A stretch of DNA of 40,287 nucleotides from Actinophytocola sp. (GCF_009379765.1 NZ_WHTD01000069.1:1-40287), one strand, 5' to 3'. Positions 23,048-30,010 are shown, counted from the stretch's first letter. Notes: generated from the letters alone by a model not told the origin. A program made the numbers and translations.

Positions 23048-24487
23048 TTGGCGCTGTCGTTCCTTGATCGCGAACACACGGTGGCGAGCCCCGGGTACAG
23101 CAGATGGCTGATACCGCCCGCCGCCCTGGCGATCCACCTCTGCATCGGCCAGGCCTATGCCACGAGCGTCTACAAAACGGCGCTGGTACAACACTTCGAC
23201 ACCAGCCTCACCGCGATCGGGATCATCTTCTCGATCGCGATCGTGATGCTCGGCGTCTCCGCCGCGGTGATGGGCACCTGGGTGGACCGGGTCGGTCCGC
23301 GCGCGGCGATGTTCACCGCCGCCTGCTTCTGGGGATCCGGCTTCCTCATCGGCGCGCTCGGCATCGCCACGAGCCAGCTCTGGTTGGTGTACCTGGGTTA
23401 CGGCTTCATCGGCGGCATCGGGCTCGGCATCGGCTACATCTCGCCGGTGTCCACGCTGATCAAGTGGTTCCCCGACAGGCCGGGCCTCGCGACCGGCATG
23501 GCGATCATGGGCTTCGGCGGCGGCGCGCTCATCGCCTCTCCGCTGTCCCGCCAGCTGATGGCGCTCTACGACCCCGACTACGACTCGTCGGTGTCCTCCT
23601 CGGTCGCCTCCGGCGGCGCGGTCGCGAGCCTGTTCGTCACCCTCGGCATCGTGTACTTCCTCGTGATGATGCTGGGCGTGTTCAACGTCAAGGTGCCCCC
23701 GCCCGGCTGGACGCCTGCCGGGTTCGACCCGGCGAAGCTCACGGCCAAGCCGCTCGTCACCACGTCGAACGTGTCCGCGGCCAACGCGATCAAGACCCCG
23801 CAGTTCTGGCTGCTGTGGACGGTCCTGTTCTGCAACGTGACCGCGGGCATCGGCATCCTCGAGCAGGCGAGCCCGATGATCCAGGACTTCTTCCGCGACG
23901 GCGGCGAGTCCAGCGTGGCCATCACGTCCGCGACCGCGTTCGTCGGCCTGCTGTCCCTGTTCAACATGGCCGGCCGGTTCGCCTGGTCGTCCACATCGGA
24001 CTTCCTCGGCCGCAAGCCGACGTACATCATGTACCTCGGCGTCGGGATGATCCTGTATGTCCTGCTCGCCACCGCGGGGCACAGCGCCACCGCGGTGTTC
24101 GTGCTGCTGGCCGGCGTCATCATCTCCTTCTACGGCGGCGGGTTCTCTACCGTGCCGGCGTACCTGCGCGACCTCTTCGGCACCTACCAGGTCGGCGCCA
24201 TCCACGGCCGGCTGCTCACCGCGTGGTCGGCCGCGGGCGTCGCCGGGCCGCTGATCATCAACGGCTTCCTCGACGCGCGGGGCAAGCCCGGTGACCTGGT
24301 GGCCGCCGACTACCGGCCGGCGCTGTTCACGATGGTCGGCGTGCTCGCGATCGGCTTCATCGCGAACCTGCTGATCCGCCCGGTCGCCGAGCGGTTCCAC
24401 GAGGCGGCCGACCGCACCGACGCGTTCGCCGAGGCGGCCGCCGCGGCGTCCACATCGGACGAGACCAGCCCGTCGGGGCGGAGGTGA
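23048..24487 (+). CDS. OFA-family MFS transporter (oxalate/formate antiporter type)
   Basis: 479 residues and about 12 membrane helices. The N-terminus is IPPAALAIHLCIGQAYATSV, with a QAYATSVYK stretch typical of OFA members. The helix-4 region is GGIGLGIGYISPVSTLIKWF, then DRPGLATGMAIMGFGGGAL. The second half has TPQFWLLWTVLFCNVTAGIG, LFNMAGRFAWSSTSDFLGRK and FYGGGFSTVPAYLRDLFGTY. It is probably a carboxylate (formate, oxalate or similar) transporter in the cytoplasmic membrane. Start TTG 23048 has GGAGG six bases upstream. The small-subunit gene follows two bases after the stop. The substrate is not proven. Confidence 0.9.
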   Translation: MALSFLDREHTVASPGYSRWLIPPAALAIHLCIGQAYATSVYKTALVQHFDTSLTAIGIIFSIAIVMLGVSAAVMGTWVDRVGPRAAMFTAACFWGSGFLIGALGIATSQLWLVYLGYGFIGGIGLGIGYISPVSTLIKWFPDRPGLATGMAIMGFGGGALIASPLSRQLMALYDPDYDSSVSSSVASGGAVASLFVTLGIVYFLVMMLGVFNVKVPPPGWTPAGFDPAKLTAKPLVTTSNVSAANAIKTPQFWLLWTVLFCNVTAGIGILEQASPMIQDFFRDGGESSVAITSATAFVGLLSLFNMAGRFAWSSTSDFLGRKPTYIMYLGVGMILYVLLATAGHSATAVFVLLAGVIISFYGGGFSTVPAYLRDLFGTYQVGAIHGRLLTAWSAAGVAGPLIINGFLDARGKPGDLVAADYRPALFTMVGVLAIGFIANLLIRPVAERFHEAADRTDAFAEAAAAASTSDETSPSGRR

Positions 24488-24489
24488 AC

Positions 24490-24627
24490 ATGTCCCAGCC
24501 CGATTCGCCGGCACCCTCCGGCGCCCAGACCACCCGGTTGGTCGTCTCCTGGCTCGTCGTCGGCATCCCGCTGATCTACGGCCTGTACATGACGATCAAG
24601 TCGGTCGTGCCGCTGTTCGGCGGCTGA
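24490..24627 (+). CDS. 45-residue MFS transporter small subunit
   Basis: The peptide starts MSQPDSPAPSGAQTTRLVVS, has one membrane helix (LVVGIPLIYGLYMTI) and ends SVVPLFGG. The ATG at 24490 follows the transporter stop by two bases, and GAGGTG is upstream. Short single-helix partners in this position are known beside OFA transporters and are annotated as MFS transporter small subunits; their function is little studied. It was identified from the sequence because of its size and position. Its last 32 bp overlap the convergent TetR gene. Confidence 0.8.
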   Translation: MSQPDSPAPSGAQTTRLVVSWLVVGIPLIYGLYMTIKSVVPLFGG

Positions 24628-25231
24628 CGACCAGGCCCTCGACACCGGCGCGCAAGCCGTCGGCGTCGAGGGCCTCGCCGGTCACCAACGCCTGCAGCAG
24701 CGCGCCGTCCACCAGCGCGGCCAGCGCGAACCCGCGTTCCGGGCCGCCGACGAACCTCGAGCAGATGCCACGCAACCCGTCGATCCACAGTCGGGCCACC
24801 GGGCGCAGCTCCGGCGTACGGGTGGCGGCGAGGCAGAGCTCGTACTCGAGCAGCGCCTGCTCGCGGTCGTCGAGGTACCGGCGGGCGAGCTCGACGAACG
24901 TGGTGGGCAGGTCCTGGCTCCGGAGGAGTTCCTCCGCCCAGCTCTCCAGCCCTGCCCGCGCGGTCTCGGTCGCCTCGCGCAATGCCTGGGACACGAGGTC
25001 GTCCAGGGTCGGGAAGTAGTAGGTGGTGGAGCCGAGCGGGACACCCGCCCGCGCGGCGATCCGCCGGTGCGTCACCTGCCCGACACCCACCTCCGCGATC
25101 TCCTGCACGGCCCCGCGCAGGATGGCCCGCCGCCGCCCCTCGGGGTCGCGCCGCGCTGTGACACTGGCTCGCTCCGCTCGCTGGTTCGTGGGCCTGTTCC
25201 CGATGTCTTCCCTCCTGCGCTGCTCACTCAC
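24596..25231 (-). CDS. TetR-family regulator whose 5' end lies in a repeat array
   Basis: The HTH domain RRRAILRGAVQEIAEVGVGQ, THRRIAARAGVPLGSTTYYF is followed by a ligand domain (LVSQALREATETARAGLESW, EYELCLAATRTPELRPV, FALAALVDGALLQALVTGEA) and a short tail. No start codon exists at the usual place: the residue before TARRDPEG is coded GTC. The nearest in-frame start with a ribosome-like site is GTG 25229-25231, inside the hairpin repeat, preceded by GAGGGA. The repeat seems to have inserted at the gene's original start, so the real N-terminus carries about 24 repeat-encoded residues, or the gene is silent. It lies downstream of the SMR efflux gene on the same strand. Confidence 0.75.
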   Translation of the reverse strand: MSEQRRREDIGNRPTNQRAERASVTARRDPEGRRRAILRGAVQEIAEVGVGQVTHRRIAARAGVPLGSTTYYFPTLDDLVSQALREATETARAGLESWAEELLRSQDLPTTFVELARRYLDDREQALLEYELCLAATRTPELRPVARLWIDGLRGICSRFVGGPERGFALAALVDGALLQALVTGEALDADGLRAGVEGLVVSRRTAARPT

Positions 25232-25602
25232 TCGTCCCTCGCTCGCTCCGCTGCTCGTCAGTCCAGACACCGGCGGCCCACGGTGTTGGATTGGCTCGCT
25301 TCGCTCGCTGGTGAGTGGGCCTGTTTCCGGTGTCTTCCCTCCTGCGCTGCTCACTCACTCGTCCCTCACTCGCTCCGCTGCTCGTCAGTCCAGACACCGG
25401 CGGCCCACGGTGCTGGATTGGCTCGCTCCGCTCGCTGGTTCGTGGGCCTTCACCCGATGTCTTCCCTCCTGCGCTGCTCACTCACTCGTCCCTCGCTCGC
25501 TCCGCTGCTCGTCAGTCCAGACACCGGCGGCCCACTCACGGGCTCGTGGCATTGGCCCCGGCGCATTGGCTCGCTTCGCTGGTTCGCTCGCAGGCTCGCT
25601 CA
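25164..25602 (-). repeat. hairpin repeat array B, three tandem units plus a partial
   Basis: Units start at 25164, 25291 and 25418 (127-bp period), with a last partial unit from 25566. Each starts TTGGCTCGCT (CTGGCTCGCT in the first) and carries CCGRTGTC ... GACACCGG and GTGGGCC ... GGCCCAC arms. Where the left arm reads CCGATGTC, pairing survives only as a G-U wobble in minus-strand RNA, the direction of the flanking genes. The array fills the gap from the SMR stop codon to the TetR coding region. Confidence 0.9.
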
Positions 25603-25923
25603 ATGCGCCACCCCGCCCAGGTTGAGCGTCACCACGCCGCCGATGACCAGCAGCACGCCGGCGACCTTGGTGAGGCTGATCGACTCGTTCAGGAACACCA
25701 CGCCGATCGCGACGATGGCCGCGGTGCCGAGCCCGGACCACATCGCGTAGGCCACGCCGACGGGCACGTCCCGCACCACGAGCGCGAGGATGGCGAACGC
25801 GGCCGCGTACGCGGCCAGGCAGCCTGCCGTCGGCCACGGTCTCGTGAATCCCTCGGTGAGCTTGAGCAGGCTCGTGCCGGCCACCTCGAGGGCGATGGCC
25901 AGCAGCAGGAGCATGTACGGCAC
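25600..25923 (-). CDS. small multidrug resistance (SMR) efflux protein
   Basis: 107 residues and four membrane helices: MLLLLAIALEVAGTSLLKLT holds the essential Glu of SMR pumps in helix 1, followed by AAYAAAFAILALVVRDVPVG, AYAMWSGLGTAAIVAIGVVF and VAGVLLVIGGVVTLNLGG. It exports cationic drugs or guanidinium-type compounds by proton exchange as a dimer. GTG 25923 gives the standard length, with GGAGG five bases upstream; an ATG at 25983 would add a non-family N-terminus. It is divergent from the ArsR gene, with a shared palindrome between them. The TetR gene follows on the same strand after the repeat array. Confidence 0.9.
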   Translation of the reverse strand: MPYMLLLLAIALEVAGTSLLKLTEGFTRPWPTAGCLAAYAAAFAILALVVRDVPVGVAYAMWSGLGTAAIVAIGVVFLNESISLTKVAGVLLVIGGVVTLNLGGVAH

Positions 25924-25936
25924 CGTCTCCTCCTCG

Positions 25937-25964
25937 TGTACATCTGTACATGGACAAACGTACA
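25937..25964 (-). promoter_or_regulatory. TGTACA repeats in the SMR leader
   Basis: TGTACA at 25937-25942 and 25945-25950, with a related CGTACA at 25959-25964. Repeated palindromic hexamers this close to the SMR start are candidate repressor sites, for example for the neighbouring TetR protein. Confidence 0.35.
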
Positions 25965-25983
25965 TCATATCCGCATTATTCAT

Positions 25984-26007
25984 ACTTGACTTATATAAGT
26001 GTCAAGT
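25984..26007. promoter_or_regulatory. palindromic operator/promoter between SMR and ArsR genes
   Basis: ACTTGAC (25984-25990) and GTCAAGT (26001-26007) flank TTATATAA. The left arm holds TTGACT on the plus strand and the right arm holds TTGACA on the minus strand, so the palindrome overlaps possible -35 boxes of both divergent genes. An ArsR dimer site is the natural reading. Confidence 0.6.
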
Positions 26008-26022
26008 GACATTCTTCGTGCC

Positions 26023-26421
26023 GTGCAGGCCTTCGACGTGCTCGGCGATCCGGTGAGGCGCCGGATATTGGAGCTGCTCGCCGACGGCGAACAGGCCGCG
26101 GGCGCGGTCAGCGGGGTCGTCCGGGCGGAGTTCGGAATCTCGCAGCCGGCGGTGTCGCAGCACCTGCGGGTGCTGCGGGAGTCCGGGTTCGCGACCGTCC
26201 GCGCGGACGGCACCCGGCGCCTGTACGCCGTCGACTCGGCGCCGCTGCGGGAGGTCGCCCTCTGGCTGGAGCGCTTCCGCCGGCTCTGGAGCCAGCGCCT
26301 CGAGGCGTTGGGCACCGAGCTCGCGCGTGGCAGGCGCACGAGTCGCGAACAGCGCGAGAACGCTGCCGGGACGCCGTCCGCGGGCAGTACATCGGAAACG
26401 AGGAGCGAGGACGACACGTGA
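26023..26421 (+). CDS. ArsR/SdpR-family transcriptional regulator
   Basis: About 132 residues: QAFDVLGDPVRRRILELLAD, then the winged helix EFGISQPAVSQHLRVLRESG and VRADGTRRLYAVDSAPLREV. No cysteine pair for metal binding is seen. The type normally pairs with a downstream SRPBCC/AHSA1 protein, and here the GTG of an SRPBCC gene overlaps the stop codon (26418-26421). I prefer GTG 26023, the usual family start; GTG 25999 lies inside the palindrome. It probably represses itself and perhaps the divergent SMR gene. The tail after residue ~105 is polar and low in conservation. Confidence 0.85.
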   Translation: MQAFDVLGDPVRRRILELLADGEQAAGAVSGVVRAEFGISQPAVSQHLRVLRESGFATVRADGTRRLYAVDSAPLREVALWLERFRRLWSQRLEALGTELARGRRTSREQRENAAGTPSAGSTSETRSEDDT

Positions 26422-26597
26422 TCGACGTCAACCAGGTCAACGCCACGCACCGGGAGATCGGCGATCACGCGGTCGCCACCGGCGAAGGGCGGTCGCTGCT
26501 GCTGCGCCGCGCCTACGACGCCCCGATCGAGGACGCGTGGAGCGCCTGCACCGACCCCGACCGGATCAGCCGATGGCTGGCCCCGGTCAAGGGCGAG
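26418..26597 (+). pseudogene. 5' fragment of an SRPBCC/AHSA1 gene
   Basis: The first ~60 residues are a normal SRPBCC start (LLLRRAYDAPIEDAWSACTD, PDRISRWLAPVKGE). After about 26597 the frame no longer encodes the expected beta-sheet and turns into low-quality sequence up to a TAG at 26754. A different frame takes over with a membrane segment. The family is ~150 residues long, so two thirds are missing. The gene overlaps the ArsR stop, as intact pairs do. A deletion joining two genes is the simplest reading. Confidence 0.75.
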
Positions 26598-26802
26598 CAC
26601 GGTGACCGGCGCGCTCTTCCTGGCGGCCTGGATCTCGATCTTCTCGCTGCAGGGCGCCCGGGCGGCCAACGTCGCCTTCGCCGCCGCGATCACGCTCGTC
26701 CTGGCATCGACATCGCTGCTGGCCGCGCACCGGCGACCCGACCCGGCGAGGAGTAGGAGCCGTACGAGTCGGAGCGGCAGGCGGCGTTCCGCCGGGGCGT
26801 AG
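26598..26802 (+). pseudogene. 3' fragment of a membrane protein
   Basis: In the frame of GTG 26602 the sequence reads VTGALFLAAWISIFSLQGAR, then ANVAFAAAITLVLASTSLLA, which is two hydrophobic helices, and a basic tail ending at 26800-26802. There is no ribosome site before the GTG, and the frame enters directly from the SRPBCC fragment. It looks like the tail of a larger membrane protein left after a deletion. The family is not recognised. A small standalone protein cannot be excluded. Confidence 0.5.
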
Positions 26803-26805
26803 GCT
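26800..26805 (+). promoter_or_regulatory. -10 element of a leaderless promoter
   Basis: TAGGCT, seven bases, then GTG 26813. The arrangement is the same as at recQ and the phosphoesterase gene. Confidence 0.5.
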
Positions 26806-26812
26806 TTCTCCC

Positions 26813-27043
26813 GTGGATGTGCTGGTGCCCTTCCTGATCGTCGTCGTCGGGTTCACCCTGGTCCTGTGGGGTCTCGCCCGATGGGCGGCCCGGGCCCGGC
26901 GACTCGGCATCGGGACGGCGGTCATGGGCACGGTCGACGAGGTCTTCCATCCGATCCAGCACCAGACGCACCTGGAGATCCTGGTGCAGGACGAACGCCT
27001 GGCGCCGTACGAGCTGCCGGGAGACCCGCCCGGCAGGTCCTGA
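26813..27043 (+). CDS. small membrane protein, DUF6191-like
   Basis: 76 residues: one N-terminal membrane helix (DVLVPFLIVVVGFTLVLWGL), then a short cytosolic part with VDEVFHPIQHQTHLEILVQD. This resembles small actinobacterial proteins grouped as DUF6191, which have no known function. The GTG start follows TAGGCT at leaderless spacing. The following 97 bp hold no supported gene, only a short open minus-strand tail ending at 27046 that may be another remnant. Confidence 0.65.
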   Translation: MDVLVPFLIVVVGFTLVLWGLARWAARARRLGIGTAVMGTVDEVFHPIQHQTHLEILVQDERLAPYELPGDPPGRS

Positions 27044-27140
27044 GCTCAGCACTCGACGACGTGGACCTCGAGGGTGAGGCGGAGCCCGAGGTCGCGGTCG
27101 GCCGTGGCCACGACGTGCACCGGATAGGTGACGGCCTCGG

Positions 27141-27509
27141 TCACCACGCATGAGCCGAACGACCAACCCAACCACCTTGCTTCGCGCGAATGCGGTCCAC
27201 GCCGAGCGGAGCGAGGCAGGTGTCACAGCACGAGCCGCCGGGCCGCTCCTCCGTCGCGAACACGTGCAGCACGCCGGCCTCCTCGACCAACCGGTCGATC
27301 CGGACGGCGAAACCACCGGTAGGTCGGCTGCCCACCGCGACCACGACCGCCATCTCGCGGTCGAGGTCGAGACCGGGCGGGGGCGGCGCGGAGCTGTGCC
27401 GGTAGTGGCCGAGCTCCCAGAAGCGCAGCCACTCCTCGCCGGTGCGGTACACCCACAGCCCGCCGGGCGCCACGAGGCGACCGTGCCGGGCCAACGTGCG
27501 GAACTCCAT
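27141..27509 (-). CDS. PrcB-like (protease complex subunit domain) protein
   Basis: 122 residues: LWVYRTGEEWLRFWELGHYR, PPPGLDLDREMAVVVAVGSR, TGGFAVRIDRLVEEAGVLHV, then a Cys-Cys-x2-Cys cluster (GSCCDTCLAP). The PRPTGGF/Y-like core and following strand pattern match the PrcB C-terminal domain found alone in many bacteria. There is no signal peptide. ATG 27507-27509 has AGGA five bases upstream. It is divergent from the AlkB-like gene by 54 bp. The function is unknown. Confidence 0.7.
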   Translation of the reverse strand: MEFRTLARHGRLVAPGGLWVYRTGEEWLRFWELGHYRHSSAPPPPGLDLDREMAVVVAVGSRPTGGFAVRIDRLVEEAGVLHVFATEERPGGSCCDTCLAPLGVDRIRAKQGGWVGRSAHAW

Positions 27510-27551
27510 GGACCATCCTAACGGGTTACGCTCATGCGTTCGATTCGCTGG

Positions 27552-27557
27552 TAGGGT
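27552..27557 (+). promoter_or_regulatory. -10 element of a leaderless promoter for the AlkB-like gene
   Basis: TAGGGT, six bases, then ATG 27564. No ribosome binding site lies between. Confidence 0.5.
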
Positions 27558-27563
27558 GGTGGC

Positions 27564-28190
27564 ATGTCCGGTGCTGTACAGGGTTTTCTGCTCGACGAGC
27601 TCGAGGAGGTCGGGCTGGGCTCGCTCGCCCCGACCAAGCGGACCGAGCTCAGCCGGGGCGCCTGGGTCGACGTGCGGCCCGGCTGGCTCGCCGGCGCCGG
27701 GACGCTGTTCGAGCGGTTGGCACGGGACGTGCCTTGGCACGGCGAGCGGCGGCAGATGTACGACCGCGTGGTCGACGTCCCACGGCTGCTGTCCTTCTAC
27801 GACGAGGGCGACCCACTTCCCGACCCGGTGCTCGACGCTGCGCGCGAGGCGCTCACCGGCCACTACGCCGCCGAGCTCGGCGAGCCGTTCCGCACCGCCG
27901 GCCTGTGCTACTACCGCAACGGCCGCGACAGCGTCGCTTGGCACGGTGACCGGATCGGCCGGGGGAACACCGAAGACACGATGGTCGCCATCGTCTCGGT
28001 CGGTGCGCCGCGCCCGTTGTTACTCCGGCCGCGCGGAGGCGGCCAGACCCTCCGCCACGCCCTGGGCTTGGGCGATCTCATCGTGATGGGTGGGTCGTGC
28101 CAACGCACCTGGGAGCACGCGGTGCCCAAGACCGCCAAGCCGGTCGGACCGAGGATCAGCATCCAGTTCCGCCCGCGCGGCGTTCGCTGA
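27564..28190 (+). CDS. AlkB-like 2-oxoglutarate/Fe(II) dioxygenase
   Basis: 208 residues. The iron ligands are His127 and Asp129 (AWHGDRIG) and His185 (TWEHAVPK). Two arginines for 2-oxoglutarate and substrate follow (GPRISIQFRPR). The substrate loop carries GLCYYRNGRDS. Such enzymes remove methyl groups from alkylated bases by oxidation. Together with the AlkZ-like gene at 15939 it adds a second alkylation-repair function to the window. Length is typical. Confidence 0.92.
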   Translation: MSGAVQGFLLDELEEVGLGSLAPTKRTELSRGAWVDVRPGWLAGAGTLFERLARDVPWHGERRQMYDRVVDVPRLLSFYDEGDPLPDPVLDAAREALTGHYAAELGEPFRTAGLCYYRNGRDSVAWHGDRIGRGNTEDTMVAIVSVGAPRPLLLRPRGGGQTLRHALGLGDLIVMGGSCQRTWEHAVPKTAKPVGPRISIQFRPRGVR

Positions 28191-28219
28191 CTCCGCATCG
28201 CAGACCCGGCAGCGCCACC

Positions 28220-28618
28220 TCAGCGCTGCCACCGAGTGGCGACTCGGCGGCAGCGTCGTCGTCCGAGGGGTCGGCGAAGACCGCGGTAGAAGTCGCGGAT
28301 GTCGGCCACGAAGAGGTCGGGTGCCTGGTGCGCGGCGTAGTGGCCGCCGCGCTCGTACTCGTGCCATGAGGCGACGTTCTCGTGGTCCCGGTCCACGAAC
28401 CGGCGGATCGACTTGAGGTCGCCCTCGAACGACGCGAGGCCGATCGGCACGGTGGTCGGCTCGGTGGGGTGCTGGGCGTGCGCGTTCTCGTAGTAGAACC
28501 GCGCGGATGATGCATAGGTACCGGTGAACCAGTAGATCGCGATGTTGGTCAGCGCGAAGTCGGCGTCGACCGCGTCGCCGAACAGCTGGCCGTTCCAGCC
28601 GATCAGCCCGACCGGACA
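28220..28618 (-). pseudogene. C-terminal remnant of an epoxide hydrolase (alpha/beta fold)
   Basis: Read on the minus strand: PVGLIGWNGQLFGD, LTNIAIYWFTGTYASSARFY, YENAHAQHPTEPTTVPIGLA, SFEGDLKSIRRFVDRDHENV, SWHEYERGGHYAAHQAPDLF and DIRDFYRGL. This is the last third of an EphA-type epoxide hydrolase, including the catalytic His region (RGGHYAAH). The N-terminal two thirds, with the nucleophile, are absent. At the 5' edge (~28618) the sequence turns abruptly into another remnant on the opposite strand. Confidence 0.8.
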
Positions 28619-28732
28619 CGATCGACACGCGCGCGGTGTACCTGGGCCTACACGGCCGGGACTTCGAGGTCACCGGAGCTGGTCGCGCACCTCCGCGACC
28701 TGGCCGCCCGCTACCACCGCGCCACCGGCTGA
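28619..28732 (+). pseudogene. C-terminal remnant of an unidentified plus-strand gene
   Basis: The plus strand reads AVYLGLHGRDFEVTG, then after a frame break ELVAHLRDLAARYHRATG and TGA at 28730. Codon use and the second helix look like a real protein end, possibly a regulator. It meets the epoxide hydrolase remnant head-on at ~28618, so the junction is probably a deletion scar. The family is not recognised. Confidence 0.45.
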
Positions 28733-28762
28733 CCAGCCGGCGGCCGACACCGCGCGGCACGC

Positions 28763-28801
28763 GGCCGGCGACGGGCCGGCGACGGGCCGGCGACGGGCCG
28801 G
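28763..28801. repeat. 11-bp tandem repeat
   Basis: GCCGGCGACGG is repeated about three and a half times, ending just before the csoR stop codon at 28811. It is a slippage-prone microsatellite-like tract without coding potential. Confidence 0.7.
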
Positions 28802-28810
28802 TGGGCACGG

Positions 28811-29092
28811 TCAGGAGCGGACAAGGCGGGCGATCGCGTCGCTGGCCTCGCGGACCTTCTCGTCGGCGTCCTTGCCGCCGTCGACCAGGGCCTGGGCCAC
28901 GCAGTGGCGGAGGTGCTCGTCCATCAGGCCGAGGGAGACCGCCTGCAGTGCCTTGGTGGCGGCCGAGATCTGGGTGAGCACGTCGATGCAGTACTCGTCG
29001 TTCTCGACCATGCGCTGCAGACCGCGGATCTGCCCCTCGATGCGGCGGAGGCGCTTCAGGTAGCCGTCCTTGTCGCTGGTGTAGCCCCGCAT
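28811..29092 (-). CDS. csoR: CsoR-family copper-sensing repressor
   Basis: 93 residues, all-helical: KRLRRIEGQIRGLQRMVEND, CIDVLTQISAATKALQAVSL, DEHLRHCV. The Cu(I) ligands Cys35, His60 and Cys64 sit at the spacing of characterised CsoR proteins. In the apo form it should bind the palindrome 43 bp upstream and release it on copper binding. AAAGGGAG lies five bases before ATG 29092. No copper ATPase or chaperone gene is in the window; the divergent neighbour is an alanyl-tRNA editing protein, so the regulon must be elsewhere or the partner was lost in the scarred region downstream. Confidence 0.9.
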   Translation of the reverse strand: MRGYTSDKDGYLKRLRRIEGQIRGLQRMVENDEYCIDVLTQISAATKALQAVSLGLMDEHLRHCVAQALVDGGKDADEKVREASDAIARLVRS

Positions 29093-29134
29093 CCCGACTC
29101 CCTTTCCGCCGTTTCCGTACCCGACCATCCAGCA

Positions 29135-29149
29135 TACCCGAGGGGGGTA
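29135..29149. promoter_or_regulatory. CsoR operator candidate
   Basis: TACCC, GAGGG, GGGTA (29135-29149) is a 5-bp palindrome of the GC-tract type bound by CsoR proteins. It lies between csoR and the divergent AlaX-like gene. Confidence 0.65.
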
Positions 29150-29205
29150 ATACACACCGGAGCGCGAGGCGCACGATACCTGGGACACACCGCAGGAGGC
29201 ACACC

Positions 29206-30003
29206 ATGGCCGTTCCGGGCAACGACGCACCGGCCCCGCCGCCCCCAGGGCTGGCCGACACCGAGCTCTTCGCCACCGACGCCTACCGCCGGTCGTTCGA
29301 CAGCGCGGTACTCGAGGTCGACCGCGAGCAGGGCCGCGTCGCGCTGGCCAGGACCGCGTTCTACCCGGGCGGCGGCGGGCAGCCGCACGATCTCGGCACG
29401 CTCAGCTGGGGCTCGGGCGCCGCGCCGGTCACCAAGGTGCGCCGCGAGGGCGGGCTCATCTGGCACTGGCTCGACGCGCCCGAGCTGCCCGACCGCGGCA
29501 CCGAGACGTTCGGCGAAGTCGACTGGGACCGCCGGCACCTCCTGATGCGCACCCACACCGCGCTGCACATCCTGTGCGGCGTCATCTGGACCGAGTTCCG
29601 GGTCGCGGTCACCGGCGGCAACATGGATCCCGGCAAGGGCCGGCTCGACTTCCCGCTCGAGAGCATGTCCACCGAACTCGGCCAGCGGGTCGAGAGCCGG
29701 ATCAACGAGGAGATCGCCGCAGCCCGCGAGATCGTCGTCACCTTCCTCGGCCGCGAGGCCGCCGACGCCGACCCGGCGCTCATCCGCACCTCGGCCAACC
29801 TCATCCCGGCGGAGATCGACCCGCTGCGCGTGATCGACATCGTCGGCCTGGACAAGCAGGCCGACGGCGGCACCCACGTGCTGAGCACGGTCGAGGTCGG
29901 CTCGGTCGCGGTCACCGGCACGGAGTCCAAGGGCAAGGGCAACAAGCGGATCCGCCTGGAGGTCCGCCCGCCGGCGCGCGGAACCTCCGGCGCGGGACAC
30001 TAG
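29206..30003 (+). CDS. alanyl-tRNA editing (AlaX-like) protein lacking one metal ligand
   Basis: 265 residues of the AlaRS editing-domain family that hydrolyses Ser- or Gly-tRNA(Ala). TAFYPGGGGQPHDLG and the first metal motif HTALH (His117, His121) are intact. The second motif, normally CGGTH, reads ADGGTHV (219-225), so Asp220 replaces the cysteine while His224 remains. Activity may persist with Asp as ligand or may have changed. AGGAGG precedes ATG 29206. The gene is divergent from csoR. The repeat copy at 30011 follows directly. Confidence 0.85.
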   Translation: MAVPGNDAPAPPPPGLADTELFATDAYRRSFDSAVLEVDREQGRVALARTAFYPGGGGQPHDLGTLSWGSGAAPVTKVRREGGLIWHWLDAPELPDRGTETFGEVDWDRRHLLMRTHTALHILCGVIWTEFRVAVTGGNMDPGKGRLDFPLESMSTELGQRVESRINEEIAAAREIVVTFLGREAADADPALIRTSANLIPAEIDPLRVIDIVGLDKQADGGTHVLSTVEVGSVAVTGTESKGKGNKRIRLEVRPPARGTSGAGH

Positions 30004-30010
30004 TGCCCCC

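Noticed and set aside
25224..25481. Open frames through the hairpin repeat array
   Set aside because: All three minus-strand frames are largely open because of base composition, and the 127-bp period shifts the frame from unit to unit, so no protein is conserved.
25164..25602. CRISPR array
   Set aside because: The units are 127 bp and nearly identical throughout, with no repeat/spacer alternation and no cas genes nearby.
27046..27150. Short minus-strand coding tail ending VHVVEC
   Set aside because: It has plausible codon use but no start, no family and only ~33 residues, so it was left as a possible remnant rather than a feature.
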